DNA from: Spirochaetales bacterium | Lineage (GTDB): Bacteria; Spirochaetota; Spirochaetia; Treponematales; Treponemataceae | Length of the DNA stretch: 64,000 nt | Assembly: GCA_029098225.1 (NCBI GenBank) | Contig: JAQXNX010000011.1 | Span: forward strand, 1-64,000 | Direction: 5' to 3' | Part shown: piece after piece, positions 48,600 through 57,624 of the stretch | Numbering within the stretch: the stretch's first letter is position 1 | Layout: every line of letters starts with the position of its first letter | The notes under the pieces: generated by a model | Database searches by the model: none | Told to the model about the DNA's origin: nothing | The model's input: only the letters and a program-made list of their open reading frames with translations | Made by a program: the position numbers and the translations under genes

Positions 48600-50573
48600 A
48601 TGGGATTAATTCACATTTGTTTTAATTTCAACGTAAGTCTGAATGCAACATCCGAAGATTATTATTATTCTTCCTGTACACGTCCTTTAGTTAAGTTTCT
48701 GTATGCTCACCCTAATTTTAAATTCGCATTTTCTTTTACTGGTCCTCAGTTATCCTTTTATAATAAAAAAAAGAAAGAGTTAATTTCAATTCTTAAGGAA
48801 TTTATTTCTAAAAAGCAGATAGAAATTATAGGTTCCGGGTATTACAATCCGATTCTTCCTTTATTAAATTCTGCAGACAGAAATGCTCAGATTGATAAAT
48901 TTACCACAGAAGCCAGACAAGTGCTTGGACGACGTCCAAGAGGAATATTTTTGTTTAATGATATTTGGGATTCATCTCTTGTAAATAATCTTCATACCTG
49001 TGGCATAGATTATATAACGTTAGATCATTCGTTAATTCCTGAACATAAAAGATGTTTCTTGCCAATCATTATGTCTGATTTGGGTAAATACACACAGATT
49101 TATCCAACTTATAGTCTAAGCGATTTTTATACCTATGAAAATGTTGATAAAATAAATTGTGATGATTTTATTTCTTCCTTTATTTCAAAAGTTGCCTCTG
49201 CAATCAGAAAAGATGATTTTTATCAGAGTTCTCCAGACAGAATAGTTTTTATAAATTTATGTGCACAGGAGCTTTCTGATTTAATTAATGCCAAATTTTT
49301 TGAAGCTTTTGATTCTTATATCACAGAAAAACCTCAGACAAATATTGTAACTTCAATTCCAATGCATTATGAAAAAGCAGATAAAATTTTAGTTCCTTCA
49401 TACATTTCTTCGGGAGTAAATAAAAAGCTGTTTGATTTACCGCAGACAAAAAACAGGGCAAAAATATTAAAGAATAACTGTAATTTAAATATTTATGATG
49501 TTCTTGATTATTATCCTGCAGCAAAAATTCTTAACAGCAGACTATTGTATCAGAGTAATTTAATAAATTTATATAAAGAAGACAAAATTAAAAAGAAGAT
49601 TGCAAGAGAAAAGCTTTATCAGGCTCAATCAGGACAATATCTTTTGTGTTCAAAAGAATGCTTTGAAACTGAATTTAATTTACGTTCTCAGTCTTATAAG
49701 CTTCTTGGAGAAGTAGAAGAAATCCTGCATGAAGATTCTAAGCTTTGTGAATCTATAAACTGTTTTGATTATGATGGAGACGGACTTGAAGAATATGTCT
49801 GCCGCATGAAAAATTTTTATGCATTTATTTCTAAGCTTGGCGGTGCAGTAGGTGAACTTGAATTATATAAACCTTCAATAAATTATTGTGATAATAATTC
49901 CAGAATATTGGACTATGATGGTTTTGAAGATAAATATAAGCGTGGATTTTTTATTGATCATCTTTTGTCTGCAGAAGAATTTGCAACCTATACAGAAAAT
50001 GCTTCCAGCCTGGAAGGTGTTTTTTCTAAAATTCGTTATACAGAAATTAAATTTTCACAGTCTAAATTTGAGATTCATTTAAAGGCTAATGCCGTTCTGA
50101 CATCAACTAAACAAAAAGTTTCTCTTATAAAAAAATACATTATTAATTCAACTGGTATGTATGTTCAGTATTTTATTCGAAATGAAAGTAAATCGCCGGT
50201 TAAAGCGAAATTTGTTGTTGAATCTACTTTCTGTAATTCTGAACTTGATAATTATTATGAAATAGAAACTGCAACAGTAAGTAAAATTAATTATTTTAAT
50301 TCTCATACAAAAAAGATTTTGAATGATTTGTCTGCTGTAAGATTTTCTGATGTAAAAAATGGTGTTTCTTTTGTATTTGAACCTAATGAGAAATGCGGGG
50401 CTTTTGTAGCTCCTGTAAGCTATAAAGCACCTGATTGTAAAGGAAATTTAAAAGAAGTTCAAAAATCAACTGTACACAGTTTAATCTGGGATGTTAATCT
50501 TGAAAGCGGAATGGAAACTGAAAAGAACTTTAACTTTACAATTATTCCAGTTAAGAAAAATAAGAAAAAATAA
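48600..50573 (+). CDS. GH57-like (4-alpha-glucanotransferase fold) protein with lost catalytic motifs
   Basis: 657 aa. It aligns by eye over its length with GH57 4-alpha-glucanotransferases: FAFSFTGPQLSFY, IEIIGSGYYNPILPLL, DRNAQIDKF, RPRGIFLFNDIWDSSLVNNLHTCGIDYITLDH, then DUF1925/1926-like regions (CFDYDGDGLEEYVCRMKNFYAF). Three functional motifs are altered: HNHQP to CFNFNVS, the nucleophile Glu in WLTERVW to Asn (FLFNDIW), and DDGEKFG to INLCAQEL. It is probably not a glucanotransferase; carbohydrate binding or regulation is possible. No signal peptide. Confidence 0.75.
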   Translation: MGLIHICFNFNVSLNATSEDYYYSSCTRPLVKFLYAHPNFKFAFSFTGPQLSFYNKKKKELISILKEFISKKQIEIIGSGYYNPILPLLNSADRNAQIDKFTTEARQVLGRRPRGIFLFNDIWDSSLVNNLHTCGIDYITLDHSLIPEHKRCFLPIIMSDLGKYTQIYPTYSLSDFYTYENVDKINCDDFISSFISKVASAIRKDDFYQSSPDRIVFINLCAQELSDLINAKFFEAFDSYITEKPQTNIVTSIPMHYEKADKILVPSYISSGVNKKLFDLPQTKNRAKILKNNCNLNIYDVLDYYPAAKILNSRLLYQSNLINLYKEDKIKKKIAREKLYQAQSGQYLLCSKECFETEFNLRSQSYKLLGEVEEILHEDSKLCESINCFDYDGDGLEEYVCRMKNFYAFISKLGGAVGELELYKPSINYCDNNSRILDYDGFEDKYKRGFFIDHLLSAEEFATYTENASSLEGVFSKIRYTEIKFSQSKFEIHLKANAVLTSTKQKVSLIKKYIINSTGMYVQYFIRNESKSPVKAKFVVESTFCNSELDNYYEIETATVSKINYFNSHTKKILNDLSAVRFSDVKNGVSFVFEPNEKCGAFVAPVSYKAPDCKGNLKEVQKSTVHSLIWDVNLESGMETEKNFNFTIIPVKKNKKK

Positions 50574-50604
50574 ATCTAAAAATGCTTAAATTTTTTTATG
50601 TAAG

Positions 50605-52053
50605 TTAAGCAAGAGATTTTATTAATTCCATAATTTCATCAATTTTTTCATGTGTTATAAGTGGATTTAATAATGTAAATTTTAAGCATACATTACCATT
50701 GCTTACTGTCTGTCCAATTACAATTCCATATTTATGAAGAAGTGTTCTTCTTATTCGTTTATTTACTTCATCTGCAGTTATTTTGTCATAATTACCTTTA
50801 TAGCGGAAAACCACAGAAGAAATTTCAGGTTCGCAGATAACTTCAAAGTCCCTGTCAGAGATTAATTTATTATAAAAATACTGTGCGTTTTCAAGAGCAG
50901 TGTTTATAATGGAATTCCAGCCGTCTTTTCCCTGTACCTGAAAGCTTATCCATACTTTAAGCGCATCAAAGCGTCTTGTTGTTTGTAATGATTTGTCTAC
51001 AAGATTTGTATAACCGTCTTCTTCATCTTCTTCGCGGTTTAAATAGTCAGCATGAATTGTCAGTGCGTTAAAGTCTTCTGCAGATTTTATGAGTACTGCG
51101 CTGCATGAAATTGGCATTAAAAACATTTTATGAAAATCGACTGTAATTGAATCACATAGTTCAAGTCCGCTGACGCGATTTTTATATTTATCGGACATTA
51201 TTACGCCAGAGCCATAAGCTGCGTCTGCATGAAGCCACATTGAATTTTCCTGCGCAATTTGAGCAAGCTCTTTAAGAGGATCTATGCTTCCGAAATCTGT
51301 AGTTCCGACGGTACCAACAATTAAAAAAGGGATGTTTCCTTTCTGTCTGTCTTCTTGAATTAATGCTTTAAGTGCAGAAATATCCATTTTTTTACGATTG
51401 TCTACAGGAACTTTAACTACAGATTTATAGCCTAAACCCAGAATATGAGCAGATTTTTCCATTGAAAAGTGTGAAATTTCGCTTGTATACATTCTTAGTT
51501 TAGAACATTTCTCATTTAGTCCATTTTTTTTGACATCATATTTAAGAATTTCATTGCAAAACCAGTCTCTTGCAAGAATTATTGCAGTTTGATTAGACTG
51601 ACTTCCGCCGCTTGTAAATACGCCGTCTGCTTTATTTTCGTTATAGCCATAAAGTTTGCATAAATGTTTTATTGTTTCTACTTCTATTTCTGTTGCTACA
51701 GGACTCTGATCCCAGCTGTCCATTGACTGATTGAATGTGGAAATAATCAGTTCAGCTGCTATTGTTTCTTTTAATCCGGGGCCATGAAGGTGAGGAACAT
51801 AATCTGTTGAAGTTGTTCTTAATAGATTTGGAAGAATTTTCTGTTTTGTAAGTTCAAATACTTTTTTCCAGCCAAGTCCAGATTCAGGCAGAATTGAATC
51901 CTGTGTGACGATTTTTTTTAATTCTTCGGGAGTAGGTCCTGTGTAAGCCTTGTCATCTGTAATGGATTTAGCAATAGCACTTGCTGTTTCGTTTATTATT
52001 TTTATATATTCCTTTTTGGATTTTTTGTCTGAAGTGAGAAAGTAATGACTCAT
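50605..52053 (-). CDS. ddc: PLP-dependent decarboxylase, probable L-2,4-diaminobutyrate decarboxylase
   Basis: 482 aa group II decarboxylase. GGSQSNQTAIILAR, GTVGTTDFGSIDPL, HADAAYGSGV and the PLP lysine in SITVDFHKMFLMPISCSAVLI are all present. Gene pairing with a diaminobutyrate aminotransferase indicates decarboxylation of 2,4-diaminobutyrate to 1,3-diaminopropane, a polyamine precursor. Glutamate or aromatic amino acid decarboxylase would be alternatives without this context. Confidence 0.85.
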   Translation of the reverse strand: MSHYFLTSDKKSKKEYIKIINETASAIAKSITDDKAYTGPTPEELKKIVTQDSILPESGLGWKKVFELTKQKILPNLLRTTSTDYVPHLHGPGLKETIAAELIISTFNQSMDSWDQSPVATEIEVETIKHLCKLYGYNENKADGVFTSGGSQSNQTAIILARDWFCNEILKYDVKKNGLNEKCSKLRMYTSEISHFSMEKSAHILGLGYKSVVKVPVDNRKKMDISALKALIQEDRQKGNIPFLIVGTVGTTDFGSIDPLKELAQIAQENSMWLHADAAYGSGVIMSDKYKNRVSGLELCDSITVDFHKMFLMPISCSAVLIKSAEDFNALTIHADYLNREEDEEDGYTNLVDKSLQTTRRFDALKVWISFQVQGKDGWNSIINTALENAQYFYNKLISDRDFEVICEPEISSVVFRYKGNYDKITADEVNKRIRRTLLHKYGIVIGQTVSNGNVCLKFTLLNPLITHEKIDEIMELIKSLA

Positions 52054-52192
52054 TATAAAACCTTGCGTGAGGGATTGAAAGAGCAGCCTGAAGGGCTGTT
52101 CCAGACTTTCCTACGGAAAGTCTGGAATGGAGCGTAAGCGGAACTCTGAAAAGCCCGGTCTGCCGTAAAACGGCAGACACGCCCGAATTGAT
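52054..52192. repeat. Three-hairpin intergenic element between dat and ddc
   Basis: About 140 bp, visibly richer in GC than the flanks. It contains AGCAGCC-TGAA-GGGCTGTT, CCAGACTTTCC-TAC-GGAAAGTCTGG and TCTGCCGT-AAAA-CGGCAGA stems in a row. There is no T run fitting a simple terminator and no ORF. It may be a dispersed repeat or an mRNA processing element between the two genes. Confidence 0.6.
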
Positions 52193-53542
52193 TTAATTAT
52201 ATTCTTTATCTACAGCAATGACACATTTTTCAAAAATGTCCCAGGCCTTAGATAAGTCTTCATCTGTAATGTTTAAGGCACATAAACAGCGCATTACAGC
52301 TCCGTTCCTTCCGCCTTTTTCAATTATAAGCCCATTTTCAAAGCACATTTTCTGAACTTTTCCGGCAATTTCTCCGGAAGCAGGAAGAGAATCTATGCAG
52401 TCTTTTTGGCCTTTTGGATCTACAAATTCTGTTCCGACCATAAAACCTTTTCCGCGAATATCGCCGATTATGGAAACTTTTTTCTGCAAATCGCGGAGTT
52501 TATTATGGATTCTGTCGCCTTTTTTAGCTACTTCGTCCAGAAATTCTTTATTTGATACTCTTTTAAGTGTAATTGTTCCGGCTTTCATTGCAAGCTGATT
52601 TCCGCGGAATGTACCTGCATGGCTTCCTGGTGTCCATTTATCGAGTTCTTTATCGTAAACGACAACTGCAAGAGGTTGAGAGCCGCCGATTGCTTTGGAA
52701 ATAAGAATAACATCAGGAACAATATCTGCGTATTCAAATGCAAATAATTTTCCGCTTCTTCCCATTCCGCATTGAATTTCATCCATAATAAGCGGAATTC
52801 CAAGCTCTTTTGTAACTCTTCTTACTGTTTTAAGAAATTCAACTGGGGCAGGAATTACGCCGCCTTCGCCCTGAATTGCTTCCATAATTACACAGGCTGG
52901 AAGGGTAATTCCACTTTCCGGATCTTTTAAAGTTCTTTCAAAAAAATTACAGCAGGCTTTTACTCCGTCTTCACCCTTTAATCCAAACGGATTTCTGTAT
53001 TCATAGGGATAAGGAAAACTGTGAACCTCTGGCATTAAGCCGTGAACCTGGTTTTTTGCATGTAAATTTCCCATACATGCAAGAGGACCTTGTCCCATTC
53101 CGTGATAACCGCCTGCAAAGGAAATTACACTTGAACGGCCGGTTGCAGTTTTGCATAGTTTTATAGCTGCATCGGTTGCGTCTGTTCCACTTGGAGAGCA
53201 AAATTGAATTTTACAATTTTTACCCATATCAAATGGAAGTAAATCTAAAAGAGTTTGAGAAAATTCATCTTTTACAGGGGTTGTAATATCAAGTGTGTGA
53301 AGAGGCATATTACTGGTAAGCATTTCTACCATTGCCTGATTAACTTGATCGTCATTGTGACCGAGTGCTAAAGTTCCCGCGCCACACAAAAAATCCAGAT
53401 ATTTCTTTCCTTCTACGTCCTCAACCCACGAGCCTTTGGCTTTAGCAATCGCGAATGGAAACTTTCGCGGATAGCTGCGGGCATTAGATTCTGTGGAATT
53501 CTGTCTGGTAATGTAATACTGATTGGTGCCTTTTTCCGACAT
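52193..53542 (-). CDS. dat: Diaminobutyrate-2-oxoglutarate aminotransferase
   Basis: 449 aa class III aminotransferase. Signatures include YLDFLCGAGTLALGHND, CSPSGTDATDAAIKLCKTATGR, SFAGGYHGMGQG, IMDEIQCGMGRSGKLFAFE and the PLP lysine in VILISKAIGG. It makes L-2,4-diaminobutyrate from aspartate semialdehyde and feeds the decarboxylase downstream. EctB is similar, but no ectA/ectC lie nearby. The gene is preceded by a hairpin-free 120-bp gap. Confidence 0.9.
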   Translation of the reverse strand: MSEKGTNQYYITRQNSTESNARSYPRKFPFAIAKAKGSWVEDVEGKKYLDFLCGAGTLALGHNDDQVNQAMVEMLTSNMPLHTLDITTPVKDEFSQTLLDLLPFDMGKNCKIQFCSPSGTDATDAAIKLCKTATGRSSVISFAGGYHGMGQGPLACMGNLHAKNQVHGLMPEVHSFPYPYEYRNPFGLKGEDGVKACCNFFERTLKDPESGITLPACVIMEAIQGEGGVIPAPVEFLKTVRRVTKELGIPLIMDEIQCGMGRSGKLFAFEYADIVPDVILISKAIGGSQPLAVVVYDKELDKWTPGSHAGTFRGNQLAMKAGTITLKRVSNKEFLDEVAKKGDRIHNKLRDLQKKVSIIGDIRGKGFMVGTEFVDPKGQKDCIDSLPASGEIAGKVQKMCFENGLIIEKGGRNGAVMRCLCALNITDEDLSKAWDIFEKCVIAVDKEYN

Positions 53543-53663
53543 CGACGTTCTCCATTACATGAACTGAACCGCACAAAAGTGCATCGCATTTTTAAATGAA
53601 TAAAAATGAATTATATTATAGAGAAAAACTGAATGTGGGGCAATACATTCCGATAATTTAATT

Positions 53664-54950
53664 ATGAAAAGAAAGCTTTTAATTTTTATTGCATTTAATA
53701 TATTAATTCACTCATTTTTTTCGCAGGGTGCAATTAATCATCTGCCTGGAGATTTGAATGATCAGTTTTCGCAAATATCCTATAGTGGTGAACATAATTA
53801 TATCCTTACAGAAAGAACTGATTTAAGGCTTTATAAAAATGGAAAATATGTTGGTCTTGAAAGCCGAGAAATTTCTTCATTTATTATTCCAACTCTAAAA
53901 AATAATAAGCGGATATATGAAGGAAATTTTTATGTAAATAAAGATACAAAGCATAATCAGCAGCTTGTAAAAGATGGAATTCATAAAGCCATTCCGGCCA
54001 GTTTTACAATTGATAATGAAGGAAATCTTACGATGATTGAAGATAACGGTTACCCGAGTTTTAGAAGTTTTCCTTCATTTACGACTCAAAAAATTAAAAC
54101 AGGAGATTCCTGGACTGCTTCTGCTGTGAGAATTATTGATCCTCTTGATAAAGGTGTTATTACAAGGCTTCCTCTTCAAATTCAATATACTTATGTTGGT
54201 GATGAAATTTATCATGATGAAGAAGTTTATTTAATTACTGCAAAATGGGCTACACGCTATGGAATTATCGGTAAATTAAATATTATTGACTGGGATGGTG
54301 ATTATGAACTGGAAAGTGCTACAGGGGCTCATAGTGCAACAATGTATGTTAGTAAAAAAAATGGAACTGCTCTGGTTATTCGCGATTCGGTCGATGAAAC
54401 ATTTTTTTATACAGACGGAAATTATTATCAGTATAAAGGAACTATAACGCTTTTTACTGAGTATCCTCCGTCGGTAAATCATGATAAAATCATTCCTGCA
54501 TTAAAGAGAATTGCACAAGAAAAAGAGAACTCTGCAGACAAAACCGTGATGGTGTCGGAAAATAGCACAGAAAAATATAATAACTTGAAATACGAAACAA
54601 CTGAGGGTGGAATTAAACTCATAATTGAAGATCTGCGTTTTGAGGCGGATAGTTCTAGGCTTTTAGAAGGAGAAAATGAACGCCTTTCTGATATTGCGGA
54701 GATTTTAAAGCAGGCTGAAAATTCAAAATTCTTAATTGAAGGTCATACAGCTTCTGTTGGAAATCCTGAAGGTGAAATGAAGCTTTCTTATGAACGGGCT
54801 GAAGCAATTGCAAAAAAATTATCAGCTTTGGGAATAAAACCTGAACAGTTTATCTGCAAGGGTAGTGGTGGTTTAAAACCTGTTGCCTCGAATGACACTT
54901 CGGAAGGTAAAGCCAGAAACCGTCGTGTAGAAATTACAATTCTTGAATAA
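53664..54950 (+). CDS. Exported OmpA-family protein
   Basis: 428 aa. Signal peptide at about residues 1-20. Residues 25-290 form a beta-rich domain of unknown fold. The C-terminal 110 residues are an OmpA_C peptidoglycan-binding domain (LRFEADSSRLLEGENERLSDIAEIL, FLIEGHTASVGN, LSYERAEAIAKKLSALGI, NRRVEITIL). Likely a periplasmic or outer-membrane anchor to the cell wall. Confidence 0.9.
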   Translation: MKRKLLIFIAFNILIHSFFSQGAINHLPGDLNDQFSQISYSGEHNYILTERTDLRLYKNGKYVGLESREISSFIIPTLKNNKRIYEGNFYVNKDTKHNQQLVKDGIHKAIPASFTIDNEGNLTMIEDNGYPSFRSFPSFTTQKIKTGDSWTASAVRIIDPLDKGVITRLPLQIQYTYVGDEIYHDEEVYLITAKWATRYGIIGKLNIIDWDGDYELESATGAHSATMYVSKKNGTALVIRDSVDETFFYTDGNYYQYKGTITLFTEYPPSVNHDKIIPALKRIAQEKENSADKTVMVSENSTEKYNNLKYETTEGGIKLIIEDLRFEADSSRLLEGENERLSDIAEILKQAENSKFLIEGHTASVGNPEGEMKLSYERAEAIAKKLSALGIKPEQFICKGSGGLKPVASNDTSEGKARNRRVEITILE

Positions 54951-54975
54951 ATAAGTTTAAATTAAAGAATTAAAA

Positions 54976-55004
54976 TAGACATTAAAAATGTGCTTTGTTA
55001 TAAT
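54976..55004 (+). promoter_or_regulatory. Promoter of the LUD gene, implying a leaderless mRNA
   Basis: TAGACA, 17 bp, TATAAT; the -10 box ends 6 nt before the ATG at 55011, so transcription should start at or next to the start codon. No ribosome binding site precedes the ATG. Confidence 0.65.
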
Positions 55005-55010
55005 GTTTGT

Positions 55011-55649
55011 ATGAATGAAGCATTAATTAAAAGAAATTCCCTTTTGGGTGCAAAAGTTGTTGAGGCTTTAAATAAAAGACATTTTGAAGCCTATTACGTT
55101 GAAAATAAATCTGAAGCTTTAAAAAAGGCTCTTGAATTAATTCCCTCATCGCATTCTGTTTCCTGGGGTGGTTCAGTAACCATTGATGAAATCGGGTTAA
55201 AGGATGAATTAAAAAAGCGGGGAAATATTTTAATTGACCGAAATTCAGCAAATTCTCCTGAAGAACGTGAAGAAATTATGAGAAAAGCTTTGCTGTGCGA
55301 TACTTTTTTAATGAGCAGTAATGCTATTACAGAAGATGGCGAATTGTATAATATTGATGGACATGCAAACAGAGTCGCTGCATTATGTTTTGGTCCTAAA
55401 TATGTTGTGATTGTTGCAGGAATGAATAAAATTGTTAAAGATATGGATGCAGCTTATTCAAAAGTTCGTAATTATACTGCACCGGTTAATGCGCAGAGAT
55501 TCAATTTAGACACACCTTGCTGTAAAACTGGTGCATGCTTTAATTGTAATTCTATTCAAAGCATTTGTGCACAAATGGTAGAAACAAGATTCTGCAGACC
55601 ACAAGGCCGCATTAAAGTTATTTTAGTTGGCGAAGAATTAGGATTTTAG
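55011..55649 (+). CDS. LUD-domain (LutC/YkgG-like) protein
   Basis: 212 aa from ATG 55011 (MNEALIKRNSLLGAKVVEAL). The LUD fold blocks SHSVSWGGSVTIDEIGLKDEL, FLMSSNAITEDGELYNIDGHANRVAALCFGPKYVVIVAGMNKIV and CCKTGACFNCNS are clear. LutC-like proteins belong to lactate-oxidising complexes with LutA/LutB, but those genes are not here. A stand-alone LUD protein of unknown substrate is the safest call. Only 1 bp separates it from the HD-like gene. Confidence 0.88.
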   Translation: MNEALIKRNSLLGAKVVEALNKRHFEAYYVENKSEALKKALELIPSSHSVSWGGSVTIDEIGLKDELKKRGNILIDRNSANSPEEREEIMRKALLCDTFLMSSNAITEDGELYNIDGHANRVAALCFGPKYVVIVAGMNKIVKDMDAAYSKVRNYTAPVNAQRFNLDTPCCKTGACFNCNSIQSICAQMVETRFCRPQGRIKVILVGEELGF

Positions 55650-55650
55650 T

Positions 55651-56376
55651 ATGACACAGGAACAACTGCAGAACTTATACACAGATGTAAATGAATTAAT
55701 GGATATTTTTAATGAATTTTCTCCTTATCAGGAAAGTGGAACTTTTGTACAGGAATCTTTAAAGCCTTGTTACGAAGCAATGATAGATTATATTATTCCG
55801 GAAAATTCAAGCTCAGCTGCTTTAAAAGATTTCCTTGATAAAACAGATTTCTGGACAGCTCCTGCTTCTACAAGATTTCACGGTAACTTTAAAGGAGGGC
55901 TGGCTCTTCATACATTAATGGTTATTGAACAATCTCTTGTTTTTGCTAAACCTGTTTTGGAAAATTATTTTAAAAGTCCTGAAGGAAAAAAGTATTTATC
56001 TGACTCTATAAACTGTATGACAGCTAAAGATATTTTTATTTCTGCCTTATGTCATGATTTTTGTAAGACCGGTTTTTACGGGGTAGAATATAGAAACGTA
56101 AAAGACATAAGCGGAAACTGGATAAAGCAGCCATTTTATAAAACAAAAAGCGAAAACCGGAATTTAGGTCACGGAAACGAATCTGTTTTAATGATGCTTG
56201 AAATAATGCCCGAAATGCTCCAGAACAGAATGGTTATAGAAGCTGTAAGTCGTCACATGGGTTTTTCTGATTTATCTGATAGTGAAAAGTTTAATTATTC
56301 AAACTTTCTTCAAAATCCGCTTGTTATTTTACTTCAACTTGCAGATCAGACTGCAGCAAACTGGTTTAATGCATAG
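55651..56376 (+). CDS. HD-domain-like phosphohydrolase
   Basis: 241 aa. FHGNFKGGLALHTLMVIEQSLVFAKPV and SALCHDFCKTGFYG supply the His and HD metal ligands of an HD-type domain, with later His in LGHGNESVLM and AVSRHMGF. It is probably a nucleotide or phosphate hydrolase. Overall fold resembles HDIG-type hydrolases; substrate unknown. Co-transcribed with the LUD gene. Confidence 0.8.
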   Translation: MTQEQLQNLYTDVNELMDIFNEFSPYQESGTFVQESLKPCYEAMIDYIIPENSSSAALKDFLDKTDFWTAPASTRFHGNFKGGLALHTLMVIEQSLVFAKPVLENYFKSPEGKKYLSDSINCMTAKDIFISALCHDFCKTGFYGVEYRNVKDISGNWIKQPFYKTKSENRNLGHGNESVLMMLEIMPEMLQNRMVIEAVSRHMGFSDLSDSEKFNYSNFLQNPLVILLQLADQTAANWFNA

Positions 56377-56451
56377 ATTATATTTGCTGTCATATTTGCT
56401 CACATGGAGAAAGTGTGGGCTGTAAGTCTATATACTGTATGGATTTAATTA

Positions 56452-56535
56452 TACCCGAGAGGAGACTTGAACTCCTATGACCGTAAGGACACTTGGACCT
56501 GAACCAAGCGCGTCTACCAATTCCGCCACCCGGGC
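56452..56535 (-). tRNA. tRNA-Leu(CAG)
   Basis: 84 nt on the minus strand, starting GCCCGGG paired with the 3' CTCGGGT arm and ending in discriminator A. Anticodon stem CTTGG/CCAAG encloses TTCAGGT, giving anticodon CAG. A long variable arm (TGTCCTTACGGTCA) and TTCAAGT T-loop are as expected for leucine. The 3' CCA is not encoded. Confidence 0.95.
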
Positions 56536-56636
56536 TAAAATAACTCATTTATATTAATAAAAAAATGTATCCTAGTCAATGGCAGGCGGATTAAATGAAT
56601 CATGCATCCGTTATATATGAAAATAAAAAATGTTGA

Positions 56637-57047
56637 TTATAAACAGCTGTATAGACAAATAATTAAAATAATCAGGACTGCAACAGAAACAATATAAATC
56701 CATACAGGAAGAGAAGAATCTGAATAAGGTCTTTTTTCATTTGATGTTTTACTGCGATTTCTGTTTAAGAATATTAAAGTTGATTTTTTATTTTTTATAT
56801 TTTTAAAAGATGATGAATTACCGTATGAGCCGCCGCCATATAAGCTTTCTGGATTAATTGCATAACCGCAAACTGGACATCCATTTTTAAAATCATCATT
56901 TGAACCGGTATTTCCACATTTTGGACAGCGTACAGAAGCAAAAAATTTTCCGCAGGTAGGGCAGGTTCTTGCATTTCTAGGAACTTCTGAACCACAGCTT
57001 TCGCAAAAGAATTTTGCTTCCTTTGATTTTGATTTATTCTTTTTCAT
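56637..57047 (-). CDS. Zinc-ribbon membrane protein
   Basis: 136 aa. Three CxxC-type pairs (FCESCGSEVP, CPTCGKFF, CPKCGNTG, CPVCGY) form one or two zinc ribbons in the first 60 residues. A Ser/Gly/Asn-rich linker leads to a C-terminal membrane helix (about residues 113-134). Probably tail-anchored. It overlaps the next upstream gene by 14 bp. Confidence 0.8.
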   Translation of the reverse strand: MKKNKSKSKEAKFFCESCGSEVPRNARTCPTCGKFFASVRCPKCGNTGSNDDFKNGCPVCGYAINPESLYGGGSYGNSSSFKNIKNKKSTLIFLNRNRSKTSNEKRPYSDSSLPVWIYIVSVAVLIILIICLYSCL

Positions 57048-57624
57048 GGAATAAAGCCTTTTCAGAATTATTAACTAAAGAAACATTTTGAGAAAAACAA
57101 TTTTCTTCTTTATCCATGTAAGAAATTAGAAAATCATTTCCTTCAAAATTTATTTTTTCATTGCAGCATATTTCAGAAGCATTATTTATAAAAACATCTG
57201 TAAAATAAAATTTTCCGGATGTTTTTTCTGTAATAATTGCTGAATATAAAGCAGGTTCATTATCAACCTTACATTCTTCATTAACATTTTCCTGAATTTC
57301 TGGTAATGAAGAAAAATCATTGCTGCATATTTCTACACAATTAAAAGCCTTAATTTTCTCTTTTTCTGAGTCATCAATATTCTGTGCTTCAAAAAGATAT
57401 ATTTTTGTATTACAATCTACACCCTGAAGGAATCCAACAAGTGTTTTCCAGTGACGGGGAAATTCCTGTGCACTTAAGATTACAAGATCGGGTTTGATTT
57501 CTTCCAGATTATCCATGGCTTTTAAAAACCATTTATAAACTATCAAATCATAACCTTTACCCTGTATAACTGGAAAAATTGTATTTAGTTTATCATTATC
57601 TTCACAAATAAGAACAGCTTTCAT
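57034..57624 (-). CDS. CheY-like receiver protein, degenerate
   Basis: 196 aa. The N-terminal 115 residues have the receiver pattern MKAVLICEDNDKLNTIFP, LEEIKPDLVIL and KIYLFEAQ, with the phosphorylatable Asp probably in PDLVIL. The expected Lys near the end is not clear. The C-terminal 80 residues are unassigned. No partner kinase nearby. Confidence 0.6.
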   Translation of the reverse strand: MKAVLICEDNDKLNTIFPVIQGKGYDLIVYKWFLKAMDNLEEIKPDLVILSAQEFPRHWKTLVGFLQGVDCNTKIYLFEAQNIDDSEKEKIKAFNCVEICSNDFSSLPEIQENVNEECKVDNEPALYSAIITEKTSGKFYFTDVFINNASEICCNEKINFEGNDFLISYMDKEENCFSQNVSLVNNSEKALFHEKE

